Assembly (NCBI GenBank): GCA_032164245.1
Contig: JAVMKO010000003.1
Coordinates: 90,581,890-90,645,889, forward strand
Origin: Sternotherus odoratus
Lineage: Eukaryota; Chordata; Testudines; Kinosternidae
Length of the DNA stretch: 64,000 nt
Direction of reading: 5' to 3'
Shown: positions 35,148-46,983 of the stretch, one piece after another
Numbering within the stretch: position 1 is the stretch's first letter
Layout: each line of letters begins with the position of its first letter
Position numbers and translations under genes: made by a program
Notes under the pieces: model-generated
Databases searched by the model: none
Told to the model about the DNA's origin: nothing
Seen by the model: only the letters and a program-made list of their open reading frames with translations

Positions 35148-36320
35148 TCTATCTATATATATAAAAAAAGTCAAGTGGTGTATGTATGTATGTATGTATG
35201 TACGTATGACAGCGAACTCATCCCGCACCGTTTGAGCCAGAGACTTGAAATTTGGTACAGTGAGGGGTCTTGGGGTCTAGATCCTCGTAAGGGTCGAAAA
35301 ATTTTCGGATCTCACCTCTGACGCCCCCCAGGGGTGAAAGTCTTTCAGGGCCAATCACATCAGCTGGGCGGTTAGGTGCTGATGATGTCATAATACCCCC
35401 TCCAACAGACACCGCACTCGCTCAGCTCACCCCTCCCTCCTCCAACGGAACCCTGGAAATCCCTCAGTTCTCTGCCCCTCCCACCTCCCAACGGAACCCC
35501 GGAATCCATCAGCTCTGTGCCCCCCCCCCCCACCTGCGAAGGTCCCTGGAATCCCTCGGCTCTGGGCCCCCTCCCCGCCTGCGACGGATCCGAGTTGGGT
35601 TTGGTGGGACGGTAAGTGAGGTGGGGGTGTCGGGTTCGGTCGGGGGGTGAGGTGGGGGTGTCGGGTTTGCTTGGGGGGGTCAGGTGGGGGTGTCTGGTTT
35701 GGTTGGGGGGTAAGTGAGCTGGGGAGTGTCGGGGTTGGTCTGGGGGGGTGGGAAGGTGTCGGGGTGGGTGAGGGGTGAGGTGGGGGTGTTGGGTTTGGTC
35801 TGGGGGGGGCGAAGGTGTCGGGGTGGGTGCCCAGACCAAACCCGACATCCCCCTGGCTCACTTACCCCCCGACCAAACCCGACACCGCCACCTCACCCCC
35901 CCACCAACCGCAACACCCCCTGACCAACCCCAACACCCACACCTCACCCCTCACCCACCCAGACACCTTTCCACTCCCCCCAGACCAAACCCGACACCCC
36001 CTGGCTCACTTACCCCCCGACCGAACCTGACACCCCCACCTCACCCCCCCACCAATCGCAACACCCCCAGACCAAACCCGACACCCCCCGGCTCACTTAC
36101 CCCCCGACCAAACCTGACACCCCCACCTCACCCCCCCAGCAAACCCGACGCCCCCACCTCACCCCCCCACCAACTGCAACACCCCCTGACCAACCCCAAC
36201 ACCCACACCTCACCCCTCACCCATCCCGACACCTTCCCACCCCCCCAGACCAAACCCGACATCCTCACCCCTCACCCACCCCGACACCTTCCCACCCCCC
36301 CAGACCAAACCCAAGTAGGG
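35148..36320 (+). mobile_element. Helitron, 5' end intact, rearranged and 3' truncated
   Basis: Starts with TC after an A (35147), followed by TATCTATATATATAAAA, the usual Helitron 5' end. From 35170 to about 35600 it matches the complement of the Helitron at 47439-48521: ACCGTTTGAGCCAGAGACTT, GACGCCCCCCAGGGGTGAAA and the CACCGCACTCGCTCAGCT segment. The interior is a minisatellite that switches strand near 35825. The 3' hairpin and CTAG end seen in the other copy are missing, so it is truncated or rearranged. No Rep/helicase gene. Frames of up to 207 codons come from the repeat. Confidence 0.7.
35590..36315. repeat. GT/AC-rich minisatellite with strand inversion
   Basis: From about 35600 to 35825 the + strand carries G-rich units of about 31-36 bp (GGGTTTGGTCGGGGGG, GAGGTGGGGGTGTC). 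From about 35830 to 36315 it carries the complement (CCCCGACCAAACCCGACACC). The array is therefore a large inverted repeat with its axis near 35825-35830. Confidence 0.85.
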
Positions 36321-36505
36321 GAGCAGGTGCCTCAAAGTCTGGCTTCGCCCCCAAAAGGTGAGGGTATGCACATTGTTTTAGAATGTGAGCAAAACTGAAT
36401 GACAAAAGAAGAGGCCAGGGAATACTGGTATGGGCAAGTGTTATAGGATGCAGACAGGAACTCATCTGAACAGCCCTCAGTAGGATTTGTTCTCAATCAT
36501 GAAGG

Positions 36506-36735
36506 GTGGGGGGATAGCTCAGTGGTTTGAGCATTGGCCTGCTAAACCCAGGGTTGTGAGTTCAATCCTTGAGGGGGCCATTTAGGGATCTGGGGCAAAA
36601 AATCTGTCAGGGGACAGTACTCAATCCTGCTAGTGTAGGCAGGTGGATCCTGCTAGTGTAGGCAGGGGACTGGACTCGATGACCTTCAAGGTCTTTCCAG
36701 TTCTAGGAGATTGGTATATCTCCATTTATTTATTT
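36506..36735 (+). mobile_element. tRNA-derived SINE of the turtle type
   Basis: The tRNA-like head has an A box TAGCTCAGTGGT (36515-36526) and a B box GAGTTCAATCC (36558-36568), followed by the body GAGGGGGCCATTTAGGGATC and a LINE-like tail GGACTGGACTCGATGACC. It matches the polymerase III SINE described from cryptodiran turtles, which derives from a lysine tRNA. A 20-bp segment (ATCCTGCTAGTGTAGGCAGG) occurs twice near 36624-36666, a private tandem duplication. Confidence 0.85.
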
Positions 36736-38779
36736 TATTTTATTTTAATTTTGTTTCTTTTAATGAAAGCTTAAATTCTATAGAAACTGATTAAATAGGA
36801 TTTTGTTTTCCTCTCATCAGTGCTGAGTAGGTGAGTGGATTTGCAAACCTACTTATGTGTATATAGTGAGACATTTGTTTTTCTTTGTTTTAGAATCTGT
36901 TGGGAGGATGTTTTGAAACTGAAGAGGTGGATAATTATTCTGCAGAATTTTTTCTTGGTGCCCTTTGACCCTGCATTTGAGGGTTGTGGGAGCAAACCCT
37001 TCTATGTAGAAAGATGATTATGTGCATGGATTTACATGTAAGAAAGGAGAAGCATGACAAGCCTGTTTACTGCTTGTATTTCAGAATCAGACATGTTTAT
37101 CAAATGTCCCATAATCATACATATAATAATTTGGAGAGGAAGTCATTATGAGAATAGGGCAATAACAGATGATATTTTTAAGGAACTAGTGCAGCATCAA
37201 GGGAAAAACCACAAAGAGAATGTTGAACTGAAGTGCCTGAGTGGTATATTTCATTGCTAGGTGGGTTAGCTGGTCAAGTGAAGGGTTCATGTTTAATGCA
37301 CTTGTCCCAGAGGGAGGATGTTAACATAACCTCACGCTTTTATGCCTGGTCTCCAAGGTTTGAAAAATGTTGGTCATACTTTTCAGAATAATCTGTCTGC
37401 AATCCTCTGTACTGTAGATACATATATGATTACTATTGCTGAAGGGATGTGTGGGATTAGATACAAATGAAGGAATTATAAAAAGCAGTGTTAAATCCTA
37501 AAAGGATGATTTTTAAAAAGAAAAAAATAAAGCCAACACAGAGAGTAGAAATGTGGCCACAAATCTTTGTTTTCCTCAACATATTCAACATTCTATTTTT
37601 CAATTAAAAACTCATTGACTTTGTATGCATTTGTATGCTTTGTATGCATTGACTTTGTATGCTTATACCATAAGTATTGGTTCTTGTCCATTTCAACACT
37701 TTTCCCCCTAAAAGCTAAAAGGACGTATGATATAGCCCTGAAATGAAAGTTTTTAAATATGGTAGAAAGATTATCTATCTGGGCACTTCTCCTCTCATCT
37801 GCATAAAATCTATGACAATTACAGTAATTGCTTTGTATTATTTTTATCACTTCATTTATGTAGTAGCAAGAAGCTGGGAAGGTGCTCAGAACTTGTGTAT
37901 ATGAACAGTTTTTAAAAATTCTATATCAAAAGAAATAAAAAAACCCAACCTATGGTAATGCCTGAAAATCAATATTAGGCAAATGTTAATTGTATTTTGT
38001 GTTTTTAATGCAATACGTGTTTTTTGTTCTTTTTATCATGCTACTATTGTTTGCTCTTATTTCTTTTTTTCTTCCACCTCTTCTCTCTCTCTGCACCCCT
38101 GCATATTAGTCTTCCTCTGCACGTGTTTGATAGGTTTCCTGTTGCCCAGCCACCTTGTCCACCCGTCCTCATATACCTCTTGATGTTACTCTATTATTGG
38201 TGGTTTGCTCTTCTGCTCTTACTGGAGACTCCAGTTTCTGAGGGCAGCTCCTATTTCCTCAATAGCTCTTCCTATGTCTGAGTCTCTTACCCCACTGGGC
38301 TGAAATATCTATAGGAAAAATAATCTGAATTCCAGGTATTTGATGAAAAGAAGAAACTTGGAAATCATTGACTAAGACCCGAGGAGAGAATATGCAATAA
38401 ATTAGACATGTCTTTGAAATTTTGTATGGCAAGAGAAAAAAGACCCCTGTGATTTTTGAGGTGCATATACAGGCATCCTGTCATTGAGCTAGGAACGTGA
38501 TGATTCTTGTCTGTATAATTTTTTTTATGAGGTTACACATGGAATCTGTTTTGGGCACCACTGTACTAGAAAAATGTGGACAAATGGGATTGAGTTAATG
38601 TGGGGCCTGGAATAATTACATTTAGTAATTTCAGAGTTAGACTACATATGGTTTGTTTACTAAACTGAAGATATAATAATCTTTGTCCATAAAACTTTTA
38701 GAGATGAAAGATGGTGTGATGGTATGGAAAGGTTACTCAGTAGCTAGAAGTAATGAGAGTAAATAAAGACCCAAATCGG
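36736..38779. other. Intron sequence, nothing recognised
   Basis: AT-rich with short A/T runs; no repeat family or exon recognised. A TTTGTATGCATTGAC-like motif is locally duplicated near 37618-37660. Confidence 0.45.
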
Positions 38780-38975
38780 TTGAGTAAAAACTAGATTTAC
38801 TAGATTGTGGGACATACCCCCAAAAGTAGTTGGCTGAAACCCCAATACTCGTTTCACTTAAAACAAGACTGGACAAAGCAGTAGAAAAATATCCTGCAGA
38901 GAAAATATGGTATTGCCTGAGGGATGTGATGACCTAATATGTCTCTTCTATCGCTAATTTGTATAGGTCTTTGAA
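38780..38975 (+). mobile_element. CR1 LINE 3' end
   Basis: Contains motifs of the CR1 3' region: AAAACAAGACTGGACAAAGC, AAAAATATCCTGCAG, GATGTGATGACCTAATATG and TCTTCTATCGCTAATTTG. Only the short non-coding terminus is present (5' truncated), as usual for CR1. Confidence 0.65.
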
Positions 38976-39334
38976 AAGGAGATGCATAGCAACAGTCTTG
39001 GTATAATCTAAAATGTATAAAGTAGACAGTCTCTACACTGTGGTTTCACTAACTTCTCCATTCACATTCTTTCATGCACATAACTGATAATTTGGCAAGA
39101 AAAGAATACCCCATACAATACGGTTTTCTGTTGTCTTGTCTGGTAGTGGATGTCATAATGCCTGGGGCAGCATGTTGCCAATCAGCAGAGGCACAGGAGA
39201 GGAGGATAAATAAATAGTGAGGAAGGAGATATCCACTCCTTTATGCAAACCCTTTGATTTCAGAGTGGTCCTAATGCACCACTTTAAAAGTATGACAGAA
39301 CCCAGGTATTTTCAGAGCTACTTTCTGGGTGAAG

Positions 39335-39472
39335 AATCAGAGAGGTAGCCGTGTTAGTCTGGAATAGCAGAGGTAACAAAGTCCTGTGGCACCTTAAAGA
39401 CTAACTATAAAGTTTTGAAGCATAAGCTTTCGTGGGCTAATACCCACTTCGTCGGATGCAAGCAGTGGAAGT
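39335..39472 (+). mobile_element. 138-bp retroposon with 14-bp duplication
   Basis: Flanked by identical CTTTCTGGGTGAAG at 39321-39334 and 39473-39486. The insert starts AATCAGAGAGGTAGCC and holds TCCTGTGGCACCTTAAAGAC, AAGCATAAGCTTTCGTGGGC and CACTTCGTCGGATGCA. The duplication length points to target-primed retrotransposition, not to a cut-and-paste element. The same core occurs at 46641-46737 and, reversed, at 63590-63677. Widespread in turtles as I recognise it; its partner LINE or class is unknown to me. Confidence 0.75.
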
Positions 39473-39589
39473 CTTTCTGGGTGAAGTGAGCTGATTGTAG
39501 TATGTGGGAGGGAGATTATTTTGGGCTTGGGAGAGTGTGTCTGTTCTTTTCAGCCCCCAGCTGAAAAAATCAAAATAAATAATATGCAC

Positions 39590-39775
39590 ATTCAGTGTCT
39601 TTTATCCAAAATTCTCAAAGTACATTTGAAACAACTACACCTCTACTAGACAAATAGGAATTACTATTCACATCTCACATATGAAGAGAAGTTTTTTAGT
39701 GAAACCGAGGTAGAGGTGGGAATAGAAGGTGTAGGTTGTGCCTCTATCCCTTTTTCCAAGCACTGGACTGCACAT
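39590..39775 (-). mobile_element. Probable MIR, antisense, diverged
   Basis: The order of motifs (AAGTACATTTGAAACAACTA, TAGGAATTACTATTCACATC, ATATGAAGAGAAG) parallels the antisense MIR layout at 34545, but identity is low. Confidence 0.35.
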
Positions 39776-40671
39776 GGCATTGCTAATACTCATTATTTGA
39801 TTTTCTTTACTGACTCAAACTAATCATTTGATGTAAATCTTTCCAGAATGCTTGTCTGATGAGTCAGCCAGTTAAATCCAAACATTCAGCTGCTTTATCT
39901 TTGAATGAAAACTTGTTTTCTTAATTTTATTGTGTTTTCACCTCTAATTTTTTTTTAATCTGATATTTTTTCTAAACAAGCAGTGAGTCCGACTTGGCAC
40001 AGTTCTAGGATTCTTTATAGCTAGGCATTCTCCTTGTTTGTAAGGTACATTATGTGGAACCAACTGATGGTTTCATTGTTTTTCAATGGTTGTTTTTTTA
40101 ATGTGATGATTAGAAGCTATGGGAGTAGATGATTTGTGTGAATGTTGTATGTTACTTCCTGGCCACTAGTTCAAGGACAGCGGACGTTGACAGTAACAAC
40201 TTTCTGTCTCTATCTCAAGGTTGTTCCTGGGCTTCTGTGGAATGAGTTGTCAGTTCAGTGTTTTTCATAACTCCCACTATCACCACCACAAGTGCTAACC
40301 TCGTTGTTGGTCTCATTAACAGAGCCAGGGACATGGGGAATGAACTGTTCTTTCTCTAGATGTTCAGCTAGGTCAGGGTTGAGGCACAGCTGGAGCAGGG
40401 TCGGGGAAGCACATATTGGACTTGGTCATGCTGTTTCTGTTCGGAATATAGAAGATTTTGTTGTAGAGCTGTCAGTCCAGCATCTTTCATTAGGAACTTT
40501 AAAATGGTGGCTGTACAGTACTTGAAAATCCTACAAGATGTTGTAGAAGAGGTGCAGACTTTTAGCAGGGCAGCTACTTTCGCAAAGTAACTGAGCGGGG
40601 GTGCCTGCCAGACTGCCCCGCTTCCTCTCCTTCATCTCAATCCTATTTAGTTCTCAAAGAGCATTGTTCAG
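39776..40671. other. Intron sequence, nothing recognised
   Basis: A 77-codon frame at 40292-40525 has no domain. No exon or named repeat. Confidence 0.4.
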
Positions 40672-40850
40672 CCAAAATTCTTTAAGTGCTTTACAAAGGA
40701 AGATTAACGTTATCACCCTTTTATAGACAGGAAAAGAGGCAACATGACTTGCCATACAGCCAGTCAAGGAAATCTGGGCAGGACCAAGAATAGCACCCAG
40801 GTTGGCTAAGTTCATGTTCATTGCCTTATCCTCTGGGCAATAGCGCTCCC
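40672..40850 (-). mobile_element. MIR SINE, antisense
   Basis: The + strand shows TTTAAGTGCTTTACAAAGGA, CACCCTTTTATAGACAGG, AAAAGAGGCAACATGACTTG and a GCCTTATCCTCTGGGCAATA end, in the antisense MIR order. Confidence 0.65.
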
Positions 40851-43800
40851 ATCATTATTGCTCAGGAGAGCTAGTAATAAATAATGGCAGACTTTCTTGT
40901 GAATTTAGTGTTTGTGAAAGGGGGGAACAAATGGCACTGTCTTTTGCCCAGTGCAGGCAGTTGCTGTACAAGTTTCCCAGCACAACTCTAGCAATTTGGA
41001 CCTTCAGTCTCCCTATTCTATAGCTTGAATGAACAGAAAGTGGTCAAGTCTAGCCTCAAAATCTACAAGGATTTTTGTTTTTCTTAAATCTGGCTTTATG
41101 AATACAACCTTGCCTCTCCACCTCCTTTCAGGACTGCTGTCGGGGGAGGCAAAAGGGGCAGGGACAATAAAGCGCAACTTTTGAGAACCAGTAACTTGAA
41201 GCATAGAGCTAGTTGTGCTGCTGATGCTAGGGCAAGAAGGACTGAGAACTGCATAGAAGCAAAGAAGATACCCTTGTTTGTCTAGGGCGGCAGCCCAATG
41301 TTTTTTAATTCTGTCTTCTCAAGCCTATACATAGTAAGTCTCAAATCTTTATGCTCAGTTTGCAGCGTGTAAGACCATTCTTAATTGCAACAAGCACTAC
41401 AGAGATTTTCATGTAAATTTTATCCCTTTCTTGGATCAGCTGACTATATCTGGAGAGGTACCTATACTCTTTCTGAAGTATGAATTAACAGGTATTTGCT
41501 TTCTAGTACTAACAGATCATTATCAGGTCAAACAAAAATTACTGTAACTGTAAAACTTTAAAGTGACTTGATAGTGTGGCCAATACTTTTTTTCTTAAAT
41601 GTGTTTGTCTTTTTGGCACAGTTGGGTGTATGAAATTTTCTGTTTTCATATTAAATTATTCTGGATCTTAATTCAAGCCTGAAGTTTTGTTCCTGTAAGA
41701 AAGAAATGTGGTGACCATTCCTCTGTAGATAGTGGCTTACATCACACACAAAACACAGCAGGGTTCAGGTTTGCTAATTAAGTTCTAATTTAAAACTGGC
41801 AAGTTTAGCAATTCAGTTGAAATTTTGGCTCTGGCTCAACAGTGTTTCCTCATGAGTATACTGTAAATACATTAAAAGCAGGGTTTTTGCTCTCCTCATC
41901 ATCCTCACCACTACACTTCAATTGATGTACTTATTTTAAAAACAGTGTTAAACCCTTATTCTGGTACCTTCCCTTTGGCCAAGTTCCTGGCCCCCTTTGT
42001 TTGGGGGGGGGGGGGGGAGAAAGATTACTAGACTCCAAAATCATGGACCTCCCCCTCACCCCCCATTTGGAACTTCCCCTTCTGTGATATCTCACACCCA
42101 GCTAGAAACATTAGTGTATAGATGTGTGTAGTGTTTTTTATCATATTCCATCTAAGTTTCTTAACCTTTTGTAAAGTTCACAACCATGGTTTGGAACCTG
42201 CTTTATTGGAATATAGTCCTGCTTTAATGTAGAGCACAGGGGTGGGGGTGCCCAAGCATTCTTTCTCTCTTTCCTCCTACCTTTGTTACATTACTCATAA
42301 ACCATTAATGCAGTGAGAGTAAGCTCTAATGTAGGATTGCAATGTGTTCTGACTCCTGAAAGGCTGTACTTGTTCATGAACTAACCACAAAGAACAGTTT
42401 GACAATGAATAGACCCATAAAATGTCATGTAAGCTCCTGACTGTTTCAGTTCCTTTTGAAAAGGGAAATATACTCTTCCCAATTCTAATCCTACTTGAGT
42501 TCCAAGAATTTAATCTTGGCATAAGGCAAGCGCCTTAACTTTTCTTACTAGGCAGTATGCAGTTTCTTGATTTTGTTCCTAAAAGTTTTTTCTGCTGAGA
42601 TGGCAGTTAGGTGGAGACTAGTTTATTTTCTTTAATTTTTTTCACTAGAAATAACTTGAAACATGCTGCTTAAATGGCTTTATTCTACTTTGGTATATTG
42701 GTGTCCTTGAATTTACATTTCTTCTTTTATTTATTTATTTGTACAACTCTATCTCTGGTTTATTTTATTTGGAACTCGGGCGGTAGTGTCACATTCTCCT
42801 TGTTACTTTTGTTTAGGAGGAAAGTCTGCTGGATTTGTTTCTTTTGTAGCTAAATCCCCTCCCCCCTTTTAAATTTGACTACAGAAGAATATGAAAAATC
42901 TATGCTTCACTGTAGACTCTGCATTGAGCACAGGTCCCTTTTGCTCTTGTCTCCTGCCATAGTTATGAGGTCCTCTGCTTGTTGAAATAACTGTGTCAGG
43001 TTAACACCACAGGGATAGAGAGGCATTATAGCTCCTTGTAACTTGGTTTCCCTAAGATGTAATGTACGAGTTAGCCAGGATGGTGAAGGCATGTGGTCAT
43101 TCATGAATCTTGTAAGCAGAAATGTATCCAATATATTTCTGTTTAAACCTACACTATTTTCCTTACCTTACTTCTTGGAGGACAATGTACCAGTGACATT
43201 GCTTCTTACTTTTAAAAAAATGGAATGAGGAAAGGGATGAGTGATAGAATAAAAGTAACTTTCTATTAGATCTCTTCGACCACCATGGTCATATGAGATG
43301 TGGCTGATTTACTTGTGGAGGGCCCACATTTAGGAAGGATTTTAGTGACATGATTGCTAGGTAAATGAGGGATCATATAAGAAAAACATCCTAGAAATTC
43401 TTTTTCTAATAATGGAAATAGGCTTGTTTTGAAGCAGATGTGCTTGGTATCCATGGAGAAATTTGTTAGCACTCGTTGGCACATCTGACACTGAGCAATC
43501 AGTGAAAGTGGCATTAACAGTAACTTTGGTTTTAGTGGAGGCCCTTGTCCTAAAATTTGAAATATACCCCCCTTTTTTCCCAGCTGTCCTGTACTACAAT
43601 TTAAAGGGCCTCAAGTTCTCTTTCTCGGCATCCCTCCATGCTTTATTTTTGTATCCTCCTATGTATAGTCACACATTGGCTTAGTGTTGCAAAATGACTC
43701 CCTGAAGACCAATACATAATAGTGACATTCCTTTTTTGCAGTTGACTGCATGTTCTGTTCTTCCAGAAAGTCAGCTAAGTCCAGAGAAACTGTCTGCATC

Positions 43801-44024
43801 AATGAAGGAGCAGAGGTGAAATATCAGCCTCAGGATGAAGTGGAGAGAAAATGCATCCCGTCAAATACTGGGAAACAAAAAAAAATTCTAAAAAGAGAAA
43901 AGAACAGTTTTCAGACTACTTGTTTACTTTGTGCTTACAGGCCCTGATCCCAATTCCATTAAGTCACAACTTTCCTTGTCTTCAGTGGGAACAGGGAACA
44001 GATCCAAGTAGCACATTTTTCATT
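40851..44024. other. Intron sequence, nothing recognised
   Basis: AT-rich with a poly-G run at about 42003-42017 and a G/C-rich patch after it. No exon, RNA gene or named repeat. Confidence 0.45.
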
Positions 44025-44215
44025 GTATATCTCATTGCATTTTACAAACTTGAGTGCATTATTAACCCCGTTCGTAGAGGGGTGAAGTGTGGCACAGAGA
44101 GGTTATTACCGGTACTTCTTGAAAGGTCCACAGAGTATGTCAGTGGTAGAGCTGGAAAGAGAATCTGGGTTTTGTGACTCCTACTCTTCTACTCTGGCAT
44201 TAGACTGCAGCTGAC
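44025..44215 (-). mobile_element. MIR SINE, antisense
   Basis: The + strand motifs TGCATTTTACAAACTTG, GTGTGGCACAGAGAGGTTAT, GTCAGTGGTAGAGCTGGAAA, AGAATCTGGGTTTTGTGACT and CTCTGGCATTAGACTGC follow the complement of MIR from core to head. Confidence 0.75.
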
Positions 44216-44915
44216 CCTGTGTGAAAATTTCATTTTACTACATTCATAAATCACTATTATGGCTTCAGTTTGTTTCTAGAACTTGTTTTAATATTATTAT
44301 TATTTTTGTAATCTGATTTATTCACTGCACTTAATGGCAGGCATGCAGCCTGATTTAATTATCTTGTTGCTAAAGGGGAAGTACTAACTATGACCCAGGA
44401 TCATTTACCTTTGAACAGTTTAAGTCCCTATTAATTACTGTATTCTTCAGTGTAGATAGAGGCTACTGTGTTGCAGACTGTTTTCTTGGTCATAAAGTGT
44501 TCTTTGCACAGAGTTATGTTGTATTAATTTAGAAAGAGTAAACGGGCCAAAAGTATTAACATACTGCAATCACTGTCCAACATTAAACCGTGTTAAGCAA
44601 GGTTCAGGGTTTGGTATGCAGAGACTTTAGTACCATGGCAAATACACCATTAAAAATCCTTTTAGCCTTTTATTAAAGTAAGATACAGAAAAGGAGGAAA
44701 AGCAGTTAAAGCATTGGAAATGTCAAGTATTAAATAAGGCTTTCATTTTAACAAGATTTTTTGTTCCCTTTCCCTTTGGCTGGACAGAGTTTTAAAAGGA
44801 AAAAAACCCATTTTTCACAGCCTCTTACATGGTATTAAAGATGGTAATAACTGTCCCTTTGCGTAAAAGAAAAGGTAGTTGAGATGAGCTGGAGCTATTG
44901 TTGCTGCTGTTTTTG
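44216..44915. other. Intron sequence, nothing recognised
   Basis: AT-rich; no repeat or exon recognised. Confidence 0.45.
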
Positions 44916-45175
44916 TTAAAGTCCAATATCATTTTGTCTGAGGTGGTGGTTGGGATGCTGGTATGGGGTGGCAGTGTCATCTGAATTCTGGCCTGGCTTG
45001 GTCAGGACATTTCTTAAGATCAGGATGATGAAAGCCCCATCCTGAAAGTCCCAGGAAATGATTGAGGTGGCATCCATGGTGGTGAAGCGCACTCCAGTAC
45101 CTTCCATCTGTTCTTCCATCTTTTCCCCGTAAAACCTTTCCTTACGGATCCAAAAAGAGAGAGGTCATCCTCTCA
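44916..45175 (-). pseudogene. Possible degenerate coding relic, family unknown
   Basis: On the minus strand the frame 44916-45119 can be extended upstream (to about 45160) before a stop and reads smoothly: WIRKERFYGEKMEEQMEGTG, then FTTMDATSIISWDFQDGAF. Just upstream a different frame gives WILGLTSGQNNE. A frameshift joining the two would suggest an old processed pseudogene or retroelement ORF. I recognise no family. It could also be chance. Confidence 0.25.
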
Positions 45176-46369
45176 TTATTTTGTCCACTAGTTAGGCCTA
45201 ATATTCATCACACCAATTTTCTGGTTCTACATCTTCTGTTTCTACCAAGCATGATTTTAACAAAGACGTTGAATTATATTAACATGATCTTTTTTTTGGT
45301 TGAACTAATTTCATTTCTGTGGCTTTTTTTGCATCTCTTTATCAACATTGATTATTGAAATGTTCTATTAACATTTGTTATAATAATCTATAATATTTTA
45401 TGAACTTGCATATACTTTTTATAATTGAGTTACAATTAGGGTAAATTAGGAGTCTCAGTTATTACAACGGTTTTTAGTAGGCTTATGTAACGTATTCATT
45501 ATCTTCTCCGTACCATGTTTAAAGTCTTCGTTACATGCTACATATACATATACATATACATATACATACATAGCTGTTCTGTGACTAAGTAGACAAACTG
45601 ATTGATGAATATAGTAATAAACTTGCCTCATACTTCCAAGCATGGTCTAATTTATTTCACTGAAACATTGAAATTAATCTGTTTTAATATGAAACAGATA
45701 CTTCTGGCAAGTTGGATGTAATTCAGGTGACGATGTCTGCCAAGAACAGGAAGCCTGAAGGCTTTAGATTAAAGCTACAGGAGGCAGGAAATAATCAGGA
45801 TCTCTTTATCAGTTAACTTAATAAAACAATAATATAATAAGATTGAGTTGGATGCGAGTTTCATAGAGGGATTACTACTCTGTTTATTGAATTAATGAGA
45901 TAGAAGACAGAGTCAAGCATTTTACATTGGCATGCCCATGACATTCACATTTGGGTCTGCAAAGCTCCACCATTCCAAGGATTTTGGGGAGTGGTTTCTG
46001 ATTTGCTGGAGGTGGGAAGGATTGACATGAACATTTGGTGTATCCTCTCCTTATGCAGCTTCCTCAGAGCTTATTCATTTTCTTGTGTGCTAACAAGATC
46101 AGCTTTTAAGACCCAAACAGTTAAGTTCAGAAGAACTTTTTAAAATGTCAAAATAAGGCCATGCAATCTGTTCCATGTTAATTGACCTCTGCACACAGAT
46201 TGAGCCTCGTTGATTTCAGTGGGACTGCTCATGGATACAAGGACCTGGCTGCATGGCTCAGATTATAGGATTAGAGTCTATATTTTCACTTAATTAATTC
46301 CCCACCCCTACCCCAAGTCTGTAGTTTGCTGGATAAATATCTCTAAGTCTACAGAAATATCACCTATTA
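45176..46369. other. Intron sequence with a CATATA microsatellite
   Basis: A (TACATA)n tract at about 45538-45571. Otherwise nothing recognised. Confidence 0.5.
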
Positions 46370-46564
46370 TGAGGGTTCTCAAACTGGGGCTATTACATAG
46401 TGGGTTGTGAGCTGTCTGCCTTCACCCCAAATCCGGCTTTGCCTCCAGCATTTGTAATGCTATTAAATATATTTAAAAGCGTTTTTAATTTATAGGGGGG
46501 GGGGTCAGACTCAGAGACTTGCAATCTGAAAGGGGTCACCAGTACAAAAGTTTGAGAACCACTG
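46370..46564. mobile_element. hAT-like element, GGTTCTCAAACT family
   Basis: The left end is a decayed GGTTCTCAAACTGGGGC and the right end is AAGTTTGAGAACCACTG; the interior has TTTTTAATTTATAGG, a poly-G run and GAAAGGGGTCACC. Reverse orientation relative to 23735-23946. No clear duplication remains. Confidence 0.65.
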
Positions 46565-46640
46565 GATGATGTCCTTCGTTTTAAAAATCCATGAAATAGT
46601 TCCCTTTTCAAGTATTTGTTTAAACTCTCCATTGTCTGTG

Positions 46641-46737
46641 GTAGAGGTAACAGAGTCCTGTGGCACCTTAAAGACTAACTATAAAGTTTTGAAGCATAAT
46701 CTTTCGTGGGCTAATACCCACTTCGTCGGATGCAAAC
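46641..46737 (+). mobile_element. Short copy of the GTGGCACCTTAAAGAC retroposon
   Basis: Near-identical to 39335-39472 from GAGGTAACAGAGTCCTGTGG through CACTTCGTCGGATGCAA but 5' shorter. Flanked by TGTCTGTG at 46633-46640 and 46738-46745, a likely 8-bp target-site duplication. Confidence 0.7.
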
Positions 46738-46983
46738 TGTCTGTGATAGTTTCCAATGCAATGTCTCACTGATCTCTTAGAATTTTTTTAATATAGAGTA
46801 GTAGCTAAAGGAGAGTCAGACTTCCAAGACATTGATCAGGTTCAGTACAAGAGTCTTCTAAAGAAGCTAGGTCAACGTGGGATGAGATGCAAAATATTTT
46901 CATGGATCAAAAACATGCTCGGAGTGAGTGAAGGTTTAAATAACTTTTGCCATGAAGAAAAATGACTAACAGTAAGTATGGAA

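Noticed and set aside
35590..36315. CRISPR-like array
   Set aside because: Units are contiguous and degenerate with no unique spacers, and the host is a vertebrate; it is a minisatellite.
35372..36398. ORFs of 144-207 codons, proline/threonine rich
   Set aside because: Translations of the Helitron minisatellite on either strand.
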